DNA of 64,000 nucleotides from positions 1 through 64,000 of the forward strand of contig JAFGDZ010000081.1 of the NCBI GenBank assembly GCA_016931855.1, written 5' to 3'. The notes beneath the pieces are model-generated. The model saw only the letters and a list, made by a program, of their open reading frames with translations. It had not been told where the DNA came from and searched no databases. Origin of the DNA: Bacteroidales bacterium (lineage in GTDB: Bacteria > Bacteroidota > Bacteroidia > Bacteroidales > Tenuifilaceae). The position numbers were made by a program, and so were the translations under genes. Position 1 is the stretch's first letter. Every line of letters begins with the position of its first letter. Positions 44,401-56,600 of the stretch are shown here, piece by piece.

Positions 44401-44460
44401 GTTGAGAGCTGACCCTTAATCCGCATAGGGCTCAGGTTTAGCTGATGAATACAAATTTGA

Positions 44461-44509
44461 ATAGCTGGTTACAGGCTAATTAGCTGCAGGCCTGTCCAGC
44501 TATTTTTTT
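44461..44509 (+). terminator. Terminator of elbB
   Basis: ATAGCTGG (44461-44468) pairs with CCAGCTAT (44496-44503), with an inner stem ACAGGC/GCCTGT, followed by a run of seven T. Confidence 0.85.
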
Positions 44510-44551
44510 AGAACGAAATGCTATTTAGGTGATGTTTACCGTAACGTGGAA

Positions 44552-45163
44552 TTACAGCTGGCCGTGCTCATAGAGAACAATAAGCTCGTTAAGCATCTTA
44601 TCTTCGCCTTCGGTATCGAACTCCGACTTGAGGTTTGACCCAAACACCCGGGCTACGGTTTGCCAGAAGAACGCAGGGGCGCTACCCTTTAGCTCCCTAA
44701 GTACTTGGTACGTTGTTTTGCCCGCTTGCCTATCAATTAGCTTAATAAGCAATCGTCCCTGCGAAATGGTTAGCTTAACCAGCTTGGGTTCAAACTCGGC
44801 ACGCAGCTCTTTTTCGGCCTTGTTAATGTAATCCTTCCGTTCCTTTTCTGTTTTAAGCGTTTTTAGATGGGCATCCATATCGCTGAGCTTTTGCTGCGCC
44901 AACTTGGCATATGGGTAAACAATTTTTAGGTTTCTAATCATTCGCTGGTACTGCCTGTACTCCCTGTTGCTCCTAAATATGCGCTTAGGGAATACCGCTA
45001 CCTCTTGAATTAGAACATTGGGTAGCGTGTCGCCATTTAGAATGGTAACCGGGAGTACTGTGTAGCCATCTACAGTTATGTGCGATTGCCCTTTTGCCCC
45101 ATTAATATTAGTAATGGAGATAAGCAGAAGCAGAAGAACTGGTATGTAATACCTTTTAATCAT
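44552..45163 (-). CDS. DUF4294 domain exported protein
   Basis: From the ATG at 45163 (MIKRYYIPV) the protein has 203 residues with a signal peptide ending near NGAKG. The core matches DUF4294: IVYPYAKLAQQKL, KERKDYINKAEKELRAEFEPKLVKLTISQGRLLIKLIDRQ and an aromatic end before VFGSNLKSEFD. The family is Bacteroidota-specific with no known function. A longer start at 45214 is possible but would precede the hydrophobic segment with charged residues. Confidence 0.85.
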   Translation of the reverse strand: MIKRYYIPVLLLLLISITNINGAKGQSHITVDGYTVLPVTILNGDTLPNVLIQEVAVFPKRIFRSNREYRQYQRMIRNLKIVYPYAKLAQQKLSDMDAHLKTLKTEKERKDYINKAEKELRAEFEPKLVKLTISQGRLLIKLIDRQAGKTTYQVLRELKGSAPAFFWQTVARVFGSNLKSEFDTEGEDKMLNELIVLYEHGQL

Positions 45164-45314
45164 GTACTTTTTGGCATGTATGTAATAGCTGCTGTTACCC
45201 AACTTTTGTTCCAAAATTAAACAGAGATTGTGTCTTTTTTTCTAATTGTACGTAAATCTCTTTGAATTGGGCTTTATTTTTTAGAATTTAACATCGAAAT
45301 AAAATGATACTACT

Positions 45315-45812
45315 ATGGAACAAGTGAACACCGAAGTAAGGTATGCTGGTTTTTGGCTTCGCTTTGCGGCATACCTAATAGACAGCTTAGTGATGTCTGC
45401 AGGAGGATTGATAATAGCAATCCCATTAATTTTTGGAATTGTAGGCTTTGCTGTAGGGTTAGATGATATAGATCGTCCCGAAGATTTTCTTGAGAGCGGC
45501 AAGTGGATGTACTTAGGTGGTATTATAGGGTTAATCCTTTTGGCTTCGCTTTTGGGCTTGGTTATGGGATGGTTGTACTATGCGCTGATGGAGTCATCTA
45601 AGCATGGTGGTACCTTAGGGAAAATTGCAGTAGGCATTAAGGTTGTTGATATGAACGGCAACAGGGTGTCTTTTGGCAAGGCTACAGGGCGGTATTTCTC
45701 TAGAATTGTTACCAATATGACCTTTTTGGTTGGTTTCATTATGGCTGGGTTTACCGATAAAAAACAAGCGTTGCATGATATAATAGCAAGCTGCCTAGTG
45801 GTTATTCGTTAA
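45315..45812 (+). CDS. RDD family membrane protein
   Basis: The 165 residues begin with YAGFWLRFAAYLIDSLVM, which carries the Arg and Asp of the RDD signature, and have three or four transmembrane segments (about 20-48, 68-95 and 132-150). The segment GGTLGKIAVGIKVVDMNG is characteristic. The family function is unclear, with transport proposed for some members. Two CDGSH iron-sulfur genes follow. Confidence 0.9.
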   Translation: MEQVNTEVRYAGFWLRFAAYLIDSLVMSAGGLIIAIPLIFGIVGFAVGLDDIDRPEDFLESGKWMYLGGIIGLILLASLLGLVMGWLYYALMESSKHGGTLGKIAVGIKVVDMNGNRVSFGKATGRYFSRIVTNMTFLVGFIMAGFTDKKQALHDIIASCLVVIR

Positions 45813-45896
45813 CCTGTTAATACTTTTCTGCCTTTACGGTCAACATTTGGGAAATGCTAGCGTTTCTCAAGTTAAATCCCCTTTTACTTGTTGTCG

Positions 45897-46391
45897 ATGG
45901 AGAAGAACAACCGAAGCTATTCAAATAACGATATTACAGTATTTTGGCGCCCAGGAGAGTGTGTGCATGCAACTACTTGTTACACAAAACTTATTCAGGT
46001 TTTTAATCCACGCAACAGGCCTTGGATTAATATGGATGGTGCTCCAACCGATAGAATAATAGACATTGTGAATCAGTGTCCTACAAGAGCGTTAACGTTT
46101 AAGTGGAATGATCCGGCAAGGAATGAGCAGGAGCAATCGCAGAAAGTTGAGCGCGAAGTAGATATTGATACAAGTACTGTTGATGCGTTTGGCAGCGAGC
46201 CCATTAAGGTTCAGGTGATGAAGAATGGGCCGCTACTAATATCGGGTAAGTTTAAGGTTATTGATACCGATGGGCAGGAAATGCGCTCTGTGCAGATTGC
46301 CTCGTTTTGCCGATGTGGCCAATCGAACAACATGCCCCACTGCGATGGAACCCATTTTAAAGTAGGCTTTAACGATTCGGAGGAACTTTAG
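45897..46391 (+). CDS. Fusion of Fer4_19 (divergent 4Fe-4S) and CDGSH iron-sulfur domains
   Basis: From the ATG at 45897 it has 164 residues. The N-terminal half has the Fer4_19-type pattern ([16 protein letters not shown], then [11 protein letters not shown]). The C-terminal half has the CDGSH zinc-finger-like motif [17 protein letters not shown], which binds a [2Fe-2S] cluster through three Cys and one His. It ends one base before the second CDGSH gene, so the two are co-expressed. Electron transfer or cluster delivery is inferred. Confidence 0.9.
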   Translation: MEKNNRSYSNNDITVFWRPGECVHATTCYTKLIQVFNPRNRPWINMDGAPTDRIIDIVNQCPTRALTFKWNDPARNEQEQSQKVEREVDIDTSTVDAFGSEPIKVQVMKNGPLLISGKFKVIDTDGQEMRSVQIASFCRCGQSNNMPHCDGTHFKVGFNDSEEL

Positions 46392-46392
46392 C

Positions 46393-46605
46393 ATGAGCGA
46401 GAAAAATAGTATTTCGGCAGAGATTAAGCTGGTTAAGGGTGGCCCAATTAAAATTACGGGGAATATTATTCTAACAAAGTCCGATGGGACACCCATTCCT
46501 GCACCCGCGGGGGATGTTTATATTTGCGCTTGTGGCCGTTCTAAGCAAAAGCCATTTTGCGATGGATCGCATAAGCAGGTTGTAATGGGACGCCCCTTGC
46601 TATAA
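46393..46605 (+). CDS. Small CDGSH-type [2Fe-2S] protein
   Basis: The 70 residues contain the CDGSH motif CACGRSKQKPFCDGSH near residues 45-60 after the beta-strands KLVKGGPIKITGNI, also present in its upstream neighbour. It looks like a stand-alone copy of the C-terminal domain of that neighbour, so a duplication is likely. It is the last gene before a bidirectional terminator. Confidence 0.92.
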   Translation: MSEKNSISAEIKLVKGGPIKITGNIILTKSDGTPIPAPAGDVYICACGRSKQKPFCDGSHKQVVMGRPLL

Positions 46606-46606
46606 C

Positions 46607-46637
46607 AAAAAATGCTGCCACAAGGGCAGCATTTTTT
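46607..46637. terminator. Bidirectional terminator between CDGSH and porP genes
   Basis: A perfect 13-bp stem (46607-46619 with 46625-46637) with A-run and T-run flanks sits between convergent genes. Confidence 0.9.
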
Positions 46638-46642
46638 GTATG

Positions 46643-47632
46643 CTATATTTCGGGGCAGGGAATTGCTCTAAACTTCTTCTTTCGGGCATGCCTTTTACTA
46701 TTATCAATGTTATAGTTAATGCTTATCTCGTGGCTACCCCCTGTATTTGCTATTAGGTTACCAAGGGTCATATCGTAGCTGTAGCTAAAGGTAAAACGGT
46801 TATACTTTACCCCAAGTAAGTAGATTAGAGCATCGCTGTTAGAGTAGGTATTGCCAATGGGCATACCTCTGTACCAGAGCCCAACCATTACGGGAGCCTT
46901 AAAGTAGTAACCCCCAATATCGAGCTGGTTAATTTTGGACTCGCTTCGGAAGTTGAACGCTAGGTGTATTGTTTCGTTGTTTCTATTCCGGAATCGGCGC
47001 TTTGTAACAATCTTAACTCCTCCAAAAAGTGAGACTCGTAAATCGGGGTACTTAAAATCGGAGTTGAGTACGGGCGATAGGGACATTAGATGATCTACAT
47101 TAACGCCAAACCACACATTCTCTGTGTAGCCCATTGCCGATACGGCAAAGTCAAAATGATTAACCCCTTGTTCTGGCAGTATTTCCGATGTTGTGCCAAG
47201 GAACTCATTCCCAAAAAACTGGTCGGCAAAGTTTATCTTACTATAGTTTGTTCTTCTGCTATAGTAGTATGCCGATAGCCCTGGTTGGATGTAGAGCTCG
47301 CTGGTTGCCCTAATTTTATAGCTGTACTGGTAGCCAATGTTCATGGTGGTCATTTTGCCCGATCCGGCATCATCTATTAGCACAAATAGCCCCATACCAC
47401 TCTTGATGCCAGGGAAATAGTGATCGGCCGAGAATGACGATGAGATGTAGCTGCCCGGTAAGCTGGCCCACTGATCCCTATAGTTTAAAACAAATCGTGT
47501 GCCCAGCGTACTTCCTGCAAACGAGGGGGCTAGGTACAGCGGATTTGAGTAGAACTGGGAGAAATGAGGACTCTGGGCGCTACTTGTTAGCTGTGCCGAT
47601 ATAAAGAGTAGTATGATTAAAAGCCTTTTCAT
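46643..47632 (-). CDS. PorP/SprF-family type IX secretion membrane protein
   Basis: This outer membrane barrel is needed for surface attachment of type B T9SS adhesins. From the ATG at 47632 it has 329 residues with a signal peptide ending SSAQ and the family hallmark SPHFSQFYSNPLYLAPSFAGS. It follows the giant adhesin gene by only seven bases. This is the common sprB-sprF-like arrangement, in which the SprF-type protein serves its own upstream adhesin. Confidence 0.95.
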   Translation of the reverse strand: MKRLLIILLFISAQLTSSAQSPHFSQFYSNPLYLAPSFAGSTLGTRFVLNYRDQWASLPGSYISSSFSADHYFPGIKSGMGLFVLIDDAGSGKMTTMNIGYQYSYKIRATSELYIQPGLSAYYYSRRTNYSKINFADQFFGNEFLGTTSEILPEQGVNHFDFAVSAMGYTENVWFGVNVDHLMSLSPVLNSDFKYPDLRVSLFGGVKIVTKRRFRNRNNETIHLAFNFRSESKINQLDIGGYYFKAPVMVGLWYRGMPIGNTYSNSDALIYLLGVKYNRFTFSYSYDMTLGNLIANTGGSHEISINYNIDNSKRHARKKKFRAIPCPEI

Positions 47633-47639
47633 TGTACGG

Positions 47640-50600
47640 TTAGTTATCAATACGAAGTAGTAGTACATTTCCTACTTTTTGGAACTTATCGCCGCTGTTG
47701 TACCTTCCGGTTACTTTGTATATATATACGTCCTGAGGCAGTAACTTGTTCTTATAATATCCGTCCCAGCCAATTAAAATGTCGTTGGTTTCAAATATTA
47801 GAACTCCTGCTCTGTTGTATATTCTCATCTCAAATTCGGAGAGGGTGCCATTAATAACAATTGGGTAGAACACGTCGTTGGATCTATCTAGTGGGTCATA
47901 AACACCGCTACTCGACCCATTAGGATTAGGTGTAAACGCTTCGGGGAAGAAGAAGTCGCTACGCTTAATTACATGTACTGCGTTGGTAATGGTCATTGAA
48001 TCGGTACATCCGTAGGTGTTTTTAACCGTTAGCGTAATGTTAAACCATCCCGTATCGGCATAGGTGTACGTAGGAGCAAACTTTTTAACCAGCGCGTTCC
48101 CGTCGCCAAAGTTCCAGAAGCTGGAGTCGGCATGGGTTGAGTAGTTGTAGCAGCTTATGTGCTGTCCTGGGGAGTACACCTCTTTTGGCGCTATGTCGAA
48201 GCTGGCAATTGGGTGACCGTGAACCGTAATCTTTTTCTCCTTAACCACGGTGTTGCCTAGCGGTGCAGTAGCAGTTAACCTTACGGTATAAACACCTGGG
48301 TCTTGGAAGGTATGTATAACGTTTGGTTGGGTTGATGTTCCGCCATCGCCAAAGTCCCAGCTGTATGGTTCTCCGCCAATTGAGGTATTCACAAAGTTTA
48401 CTTCCAGCGGAGAGCAGCCAACGTAGGTTGACGGCTCAAAATCGGCCGTAGGCCAAACAATGTAGTTCACTGTAACAAGGTCTGTTGCTACGCAACCATT
48501 GTACTCAATGCTCCACTCAAAAACATTGGCGCCAGAACCTAATCCATTAATCCAAGTCTCAAAGTTACTGGGGTTATCAATGGTTGCTTGCCCTGCCGAT
48601 AAGCGCCACGTACCTGTCCCAACAGCAGGTTTATTCCCAATTAGCTGAGCCGATGGGGTGTTTACCTCAAAGTCGGCACCGGCATTTACAAAGGCGTAGT
48701 TGCTGGTTATTACCACATCATCGGTCATGGTGCAGTTTAGGTTTGTTACAGTCCATCGGAATGTGTTTGCCCCAAACTTAATGTTACGAACCTGGGTTTG
48801 GTTTTGCGTTGGAGAAATAATGTTTGCATCGCCGCTAACTATGCTCCAAATTCCTGTTCCAATTGATGGGGGATCGGCAAATAGGCGGATAGAGTCGCCG
48901 CAAACATCTCTATCGTAACCAGCAAAAGGTGTGCTTGGTAGGTTGTTGGTTATTCTAACCTCGGAGGTCGATTGGCAACCGTCTTTATCAATAGTCCATG
49001 CAAGAATGTTAAGGCCTCTTGCTATTCCCGTAATCTCGGTATTGGGTAAGTTTCTGTTGGTAAAGGTTACAGAACCACTAACTATGGCCCAGGAGCCAAT
49101 TCCTTCTAGCGGGGTGTTTCCGCCAAGTACTGTTGTTTCTGAGCATAGTATTTGATCGGCTCCTGCAATGGCTCTAGTAGGAATACTGCTTCTAATGATT
49201 ACAGTGTCAGAAACATGACAATCGGAACTGGATACCGTCCATTTAAACGTGTTATCGCCTTTTCCTAGGTTTCTAACGGTTGTGTTGTACAGGTACCTAT
49301 TATCAAATGTGCCAGTTCCTGTAATTATCGACCACTGTCCGGCTCCTAACGACGGTGGATTGGCCGATAGCGTTACTGTGTCGGAGCAGGCAATTTGGTC
49401 GTTGCCAGCAAATACATTTTCAGGTAGATTGCTGGTAATAACCACCTCGTCAAATGAAACGCAGCTTCCTTGGGTTATTGTCCACCTTAGGATGTTACGT
49501 CCCCCAGCAAGGTTTCTAACAGTGGTTCGGTAGTTGGTTGCATCGTCAAAGGTTGCCGAGCCGCTCATGGCGCTCCATGCACCAACTCCAAATAGCGGCT
49601 GGTTGGCCTGTAGGCTTGCTACTTTACCGCATATTGACTGATCCTCGCCAGCTAGTGCTTGGGTTGGCTGGTTGTTGGTAATAATTACATCGTCGAACGA
49701 TACGCAGCCTCCGTTTTCAACTGTCCAACGGAATGTATTAGATCCTTTTGATAGGGTTCTAACCATGGTGTTGGGGCTGTTTCTATCGTCGAAGGTTGCT
49801 GAGCTGGCCGCAAGAATGCTCCATGTACCAATACCCGGTGTAGGATTAGATGCTAGAAGCTGGGTGTAGTCCTGACATAAGGTTTGGTCTGTACCTGCAG
49901 TGGCAAGCACAAAGTTATTGGAGATAATAACCTCATCGTGCTCAACGCATCCGTTCTTCTCAATTGTCCAACGAAAAATGTTGTCGCCTTGAGCAAGGTT
50001 TGTAACTGCGGAGGTATTAGAGTTAATGTCGGCAAATACTCCAGAGCCGTTCCTGATGGTCCAAGTACCAATTCCCTCAATGGCAGTGTTAGCGTTTAGC
50101 ACAACATTGTTAACGCAAATGCTTTGGTCGTAACCTGCATCTGGGGTAGTTGGTTTATTGTTGATGATATTAACCCTATCGGTTGAGGTACAAGTTCCGT
50201 TGGTAATTGTATAAAGGAACGTATTGGTACCCGGTGCAAGTTGGGTTACGTAGTTTCCATCAAAGAGGCCTCGTCCTGCTTCAACGCTCCAAGTTCCTAC
50301 ACCGTAGGTTGGGGTGTTGGGAAGCAGTAGCGTGGAGTCAAAACAAATGGTTTGATCTTCACCAGCATAGGCAACCGTTGGGGTGTTGTTGGTAACAACA
50401 ACAAAGTCCTCAGATATGCATCCGTTGTAATCAATAGTCCACTTTAGGTCATTTTTGCCTGGGCCTAGGTTTGTAATTAACGATGTGTTACTGTTTACGT
50501 TGGCAATATCCCCTGCGCCGCTATTCAGAGTCCATGTACCTATGCCATAAGCTGGAATATTTGCCGAAAGGTTTATTTGGTTGGTGCATAGCACCATATC

Positions 50601-53600
50601 GGCACCGGCATTTGCCTGTGTAGGCATGTTGTTGGTTATGGTTACCTCGTCGAATGACACCCCAAGAATAGAGGTTCTAACAGTCCATCTAAGGGTATTT
50701 ACATCTGGCCCTAGGTTGGTTACCTTAGCATTGGGTTTGTACTTATCGTCGAATGTAGCCTGTCCCTGCACCACGCTCCACTCACCAACACCCACAGGAG
50801 GCTTAGAGGCATTAAGTGTGGTGTAGTTTACGCATAGCGTTTGGTCGGTTCCTGCGTTTGCAGCCTCAACAAGGATATTCTCAACAATAATGGTGTCGGT
50901 TAACGTACAGTTACCTCGGCTAACAGTCCAAACAACGATGTTTGTTCCAGGCATTAGGTCAACAATGCGCGTTTTGGGGTTTGTTGCATCAACAAACAAG
51001 CCGCCGCCGCTTATAACAGTCCAAAGTCCAGTAGTTCCAAGTTCTGGAATGTTTGCATCAAGATCTGTTTCATCAAAAGCAATAACTTGGTCTGGTCCAG
51101 CCTCGGGCTGAAGGGGGGCGCTGTTGGTAATGGTTACCTCGTCGAACGATATGCAACCCGCGTTATTTACCTGCCATGCAAACACGTTGCTTCCCTGGTT
51201 TAGCCCTGTTACCAAGCTAGTGGGTGAGTTGGGCTCTGCTATTGTTCCATAGCCATTTACAACTCTCCATGACGCTCCTGTTTGAGGTAGAAGCGCACTA
51301 AAGTTTGCTTCTTTTGAGCACACAACCTGATCGGTTCCTGCATTAACGCTAACCTTAAGGTTTACTATGTTCACCTCATCGTAGGCGGTGCATCCATTTT
51401 GTGTAACAGTCCACCTAAAGGTATTTAGCCCCGAAAGCAGATTGTTTACCTGTGTGTTGTACTGGTTTACATTTGATATTACTGCATCGCCCGATATTAT
51501 GGTCCAGGTACCGCCAGCAACATCATTCCCTTCAAGTAGGGTGGAGTAGCTGCATATATTCTGGTCAACACCTGCGTAAGCCACTGGCATAGCATTAACT
51601 GTTATGGCAAGAGGTATGGAGGTAGTGCCGTTACCACAGCTGTTCTGTCCGTAAACGGTAATAGTTCCAGAAAGTGCATCGGCAGCATAATCAACCTGAA
51701 TAGTCCTGGTTCCTTGCCCACCAACAATGGTTGCACCGTAAGGTACATCCCAAACATAGGTTTGGGCATTAGCAATTTCAGGAACAACATAAAGAACGCT
51801 TTGCGCACCTTGGCACACAGTGGTTAACCCTGTTATTGTAGCTGCTGCAGCTGGTGCTGGATTTACGGTTAGGGTCGATGGATTTGATATTTCATCGTTA
51901 CATCCACCTGTAATTAAGCATCGGTAAATACCTTGATCTGCCGTAACGGCATTGTTTATAACCAGAACCGAGGTGGTTGTGCCTTCCTGTTTGCCTAATA
52001 TATCACCAATATTAGCACCATCTTTTTGCCATTGGTAAGTAAGCCCATTTGGTGATGCCTCGACTTCGAAGAAAGCTACGCCACCTTCGCAAATAGTCAT
52101 GTTTACTGGCTGTTTGGTAATTGATGTGGCGCTGTTTACAGTAAGGGTGGCCACAACGCTATTATCGTAGGTACAGTTATCGGTTACTCGGCAGGAATAG
52201 TTCCCTGCATCGGCTAGTTCAATGCTGTTTATGGTAAGGTTAGCCGAAGTTGCACCGCTTATTCTTGCTGTGTTGCTAATGGGCACTCCATTCTTATACC
52301 ATTGGTAGCTAACTGCCGATAGGTTTACCTGCACCGAGAAGTACGCCGTTTGCGTTTCGCAACGGGTTAGGCTGATTGGCTCCGTGGTAATGGTAACCAC
52401 TGGGTTTATTGTTACTACCGCAGGGTTACTTGTTATTGATGTGCATACGTTAGTTACAACGCACTGGAACGAGCCAGCATCGGCATTGGTAACATTGGTA
52501 ATAACTAACTTGTTATCGGTTATACCGCTAATTCTAGGATCGCCAACAGGTATATTTACCCCATTCTTTTGCCATTGGTACGATGTGCCGTTGGCAACAA
52601 CCTCAAGCACCAGAATATCGCCATTGCACTTGCTTTGCGTTAGTGGGTGCGATGTAATGGAAACGGCATCGTTTACTGTTAGCTGTGCTGTATTGCTATT
52701 GGCCACATTATTTGTACCTGTTACAACACACGAGTATATACCCGAGTGGCTAGTTGCTGCCGAAGCAATGACTAGGTTTGCTGTTTGTGCGCCAGTAATA
52801 CCAGATCCATCAACTATATTGGCACCGTTAAACTGCCATTGGTAGCCCGTTACTGAGCCTGTTGTGGTAACAGAGAACGATACGGTTTCTCCTGCACATG
52901 CAGTTTGATCTGCAAGAGTATTGGTTATTGCTACGGGCTCATTTACGGCCAGTATGGCCATATTTGATGTTACATTTCCGCAGCTACCTGTTACAATGCA
53001 GCGGTACTGACCAACATCAGAAACTTGAACGCTAGCAATGCTATATGTGCTTGATATTGCCCCTGCTATATCCACGTTATCCTTTTGCCATTGATACGCT
53101 AGACCCGAACCCGTTGCTGCTACACTAAAGAATGCGGTTGCTCCCTGTAGCAAGGTTTGACTAGCGGGGTGCGCTGTAATTTTAGTGGAATCGGTAACGG
53201 CAAGAGTAACCGAGTTGCTTTCGGTGCTGCCGCAGGTGCTAAGTATTTCGCACTTGTAAATGCCCTCATCGGCATTGGTGGCAAAGTTTACCCTTAGCTC
53301 ATTGGTTGTAGCACCAGTAATACGCCCATCGTTAGCAAGGTAGGTGTTGTTGTACATCCACTTGTATGTAAGGCTGGTTCCTGTTGCTAGAACAGAAATA
53401 ATAGCCGTATTATCCTCGCAAACCGTTGTGTTTACTGGTTGATTGGATATGCTGATTCTTGGGTTAACAGTAAGGTTAGCCGGATTGCTTGTTGCTACTC
53501 CGCAGGTTGAACCTCCCGTTACGATGCATGTGTATGCCCCAGCATCGGTTGTTGCAACACCATTTATTGTTAGCGTGCTGTTTGTTGCGCCAGCAATGTT

Positions 53601-56600
53601 AACGTTGTTAAGCTGCCACTGATAGGTGATTGGTGCTACGCCTGTGGCGCTAACCATAAACTGTACGTTATCGCCTTCGCAAAGCGTTGTGCCTACGGGG
53701 TGCTGTGTTATTGTGGTTGTTGGGTTAACCCTTAGCTCTGCACTTTGTGTTGAGGCTATATTGCAGGTGCCCGTTATTTCGCACGAGTAGAACCCTGCAT
53801 CGGTTAGCGCTGCGTTGGAAATTACCAACTTGCTGCTGTTTACTCCTGATATATTTCCGCCAGCAGTTAGGTTTGTCCCGTTCTTCTTCCACTGATATGT
53901 AACAACCGTTCCGCTAGTTGCAACATTTATTTCTGTTGATGTCCCCTCACAAATGGTTGTTAGAGCGGGTGGTTGAGTGGTTATAGCCACCAACCCGTTA
54001 ACCGTTAGCACGGCTGGTGTTGTGCTTATGGTGCCACAGGTTCCTGTTACAACGCAGGTGTATGAGCCTGCATCGGCAGCGGTTAGCCCTGTAATGCGAA
54101 GTATATTGGTTGTGGCTCCCGATGCTATGGCGCCAGAACCCTGAGCACCATCGGTTATGTTTACTCCTGTTGCATCGCCAAGTTTCCATTGGTAGGTTAA
54201 GCCTGTACCTGTTGCTTGTACTGCAAAGGTAACCTCATCGCCAGAGCACTTGGTATCGCTTAGTGGCTGGGTGGTAATAACGGTTGTTGGGTTAACCGTA
54301 ATGGTGGCGTTGTTACTTGTTAGCGATAGTCCACATGCATCGGTTACTGTACAGGTGTAGATTCCTGCATCGGATACCAGCGCGTTGGATATCACCAGCT
54401 GGCTGGATGTTACTCCCGTTATGTTTGCGCCTGTAATAGGTGCGCCATTCTTTAGCCATTGGTAGGTTAGCCCATCGCCAGAGGCATTCACCGTAATGGT
54501 GGTTGAGCCGTTTTGGCAAACAGGATTGGCCGATATTGTTGGTGCTGCACCAAGCGTTACAGGGATGTTTACGGTTAGTATGGCTGGGTCGCTGGTTAGC
54601 ACTCCGCAATCGCCGCTAACAACGCAGGTGTAAGTACCCTCGTGGGTGGCCTTTACCAGCGGATTAAGTGTTAGGGTAGGAGTGGTTACCCCAATGCTAA
54701 CACCGTTCCGTTGCCAGTCGTAGGTTAGGGTTGAGCCCGTTGCTGCAACGGTGAACACAACGCCATCGCCCTCGCACTTAGTTGCCGCAATGGGCTGGGT
54801 GGTGATAACGGTTGTTGGCCTAACCGTAAGCGTTGCCATGTTGCTGGTAATAGCTCCGCCGCATGCACTGGTAACGGTACAGGTGTAGGTTCCTGAGTTT
54901 GATGGAACTCCCGTTGATACTAGCAAGTCCTTTGTGGTTACTCCCGATATGTTGGGGTCGGTTATGGGTTGCCCATTCTTTTTCCAAAGGAATGATAGTC
55001 CTGTTCCCGTTACATCAAAGGTAAGCGTTGTTGTTTCTGTTTGGCAAATGGTTGTGGTGGCAGCGGGTTGCCCGTTTACAACGGTTGCTGCGTTTACACT
55101 TAGGGTTGCCCCGCTACTTGTGGCAATGCCACAGGTTCCGGTTACAACGCAGTGGTATGTTCCGTTATCGGCAGCAGTAATTGGACTTATAGTATAGCTG
55201 CTGCTAGTTGCTGCTGCAATAGGTGCGCTATTCTTAAACCATTGGTAGGTTAGTCCATTGCCCGTAGCAGTAACAGCAAAGGTATGGGTGTCGCCTTCGC
55301 ACTTTGTACCCCCAACAGGGTTGGTTGCAACTATTGTGGTTGGGTTTACCGTTACTATTGATGCGGCGCTAATCTCAACGCCGTTAACAACGCAGGTGTA
55401 TGCTCCGCTATGGCTTGGTTGCGCCGTGTTTATTGTTAGCGATGCGGTTTGTGCTCCGCTAATTCCCGAGCCGTTGGTAAGGTCGGTTGCATCCTGGCGC
55501 CATTGGTATGTATGTCCAGCACCCGATGTCTCAATAAAAATGGTGAACGACTCGTTCTGGCAAATGGTTACAGGGGTTACCGGTTGTGTGGTTATTACTG
55601 TTGATGTTAGAACGGTAAGGGTAGCTGTTTTGCTCTCCACATTGCCGCAGCTGCCAGTGATAACGCATTTGTAAATACCAGCATCATCGAGTTGGGCGTT
55701 AAGCACGCTAAGGTTTGGCGTATCAACACCAGCATAATCGGCTCCATTGGCAAGGGCCGTTGTGCCCTTGTACCACTGGTAGGTTAATCCGCTTCCCGAT
55801 GCTGCAACGGTGAACACAGCCGTATTACCCACTAGCACCGATGTTGAAACGGGCTCAACATCAACCGCAGTATTTTCCTGTACGGTTAGAATAGCCGTAT
55901 TATCATTATCGAACCCGCAGGTTCCCGATACGTTGCAATGGTATGCTCCATCATCGCTTAGCTGTAGCCCATTTATTGTGAGGCTAGCCGATTGGCTTCC
56001 GCCAATGCGCACATCATTGGTAAGCATTGTTGCACCCTTGTACCACTGGTAGGTTAGCCCTGTTCCTGCGGATGTAACTGCTAGGTTGGCATTGCCATTC
56101 TCGCAGGCGGTTACATCGCCTACAATGGCTGCGGTGGTGGTTACTCCGGCTGTAACGGTTGCCACATCGGACACAACGGTTTCGCAAATATTGGTTAGCT
56201 CACAGGTGTAGCTGCCTGCATCGGCTGCGTTAAATGGCGATATGGTGAGCGTTGGGCTGTTGGTACCAACGGGAGCCCCATTGTGTAGCCATTGGTATGT
56301 GGTTACTGTTCCTGTGGCAATAATGCTTAGGTTAAGCGTCCCGGCAGGACAAACGGTTATGCTCTGTGGCTGCTGGGTAATACCAATCCTCTCGTGTACC
56401 GTTAGGGTTGCTGCATTGGTAACCGTATTGCCACAAGTGCTTTGTACTTGTAGCCAGTAATCGCCAGCATCGGCGCTGGTTATGTTTCCTATTGATAGGG
56501 ATTGAAGGGTTGCCCCGTTAATCCTTGCGCTGTTGCTTATGGGAGTTACCCCTTTAAACCACTGTAGCGCCATTGTTGAAGGGCCGCTTACGTTGGCTGT

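Noticed and set aside
52384-52845. Plus-strand open frame of 153 codons inside the giant adhesin gene
   Set aside because: It is antisense to repeat-coding DNA with clear Ig-like domains; its Thr/Val-rich composition mirrors the complementary repeats and similar frames recur across the array.
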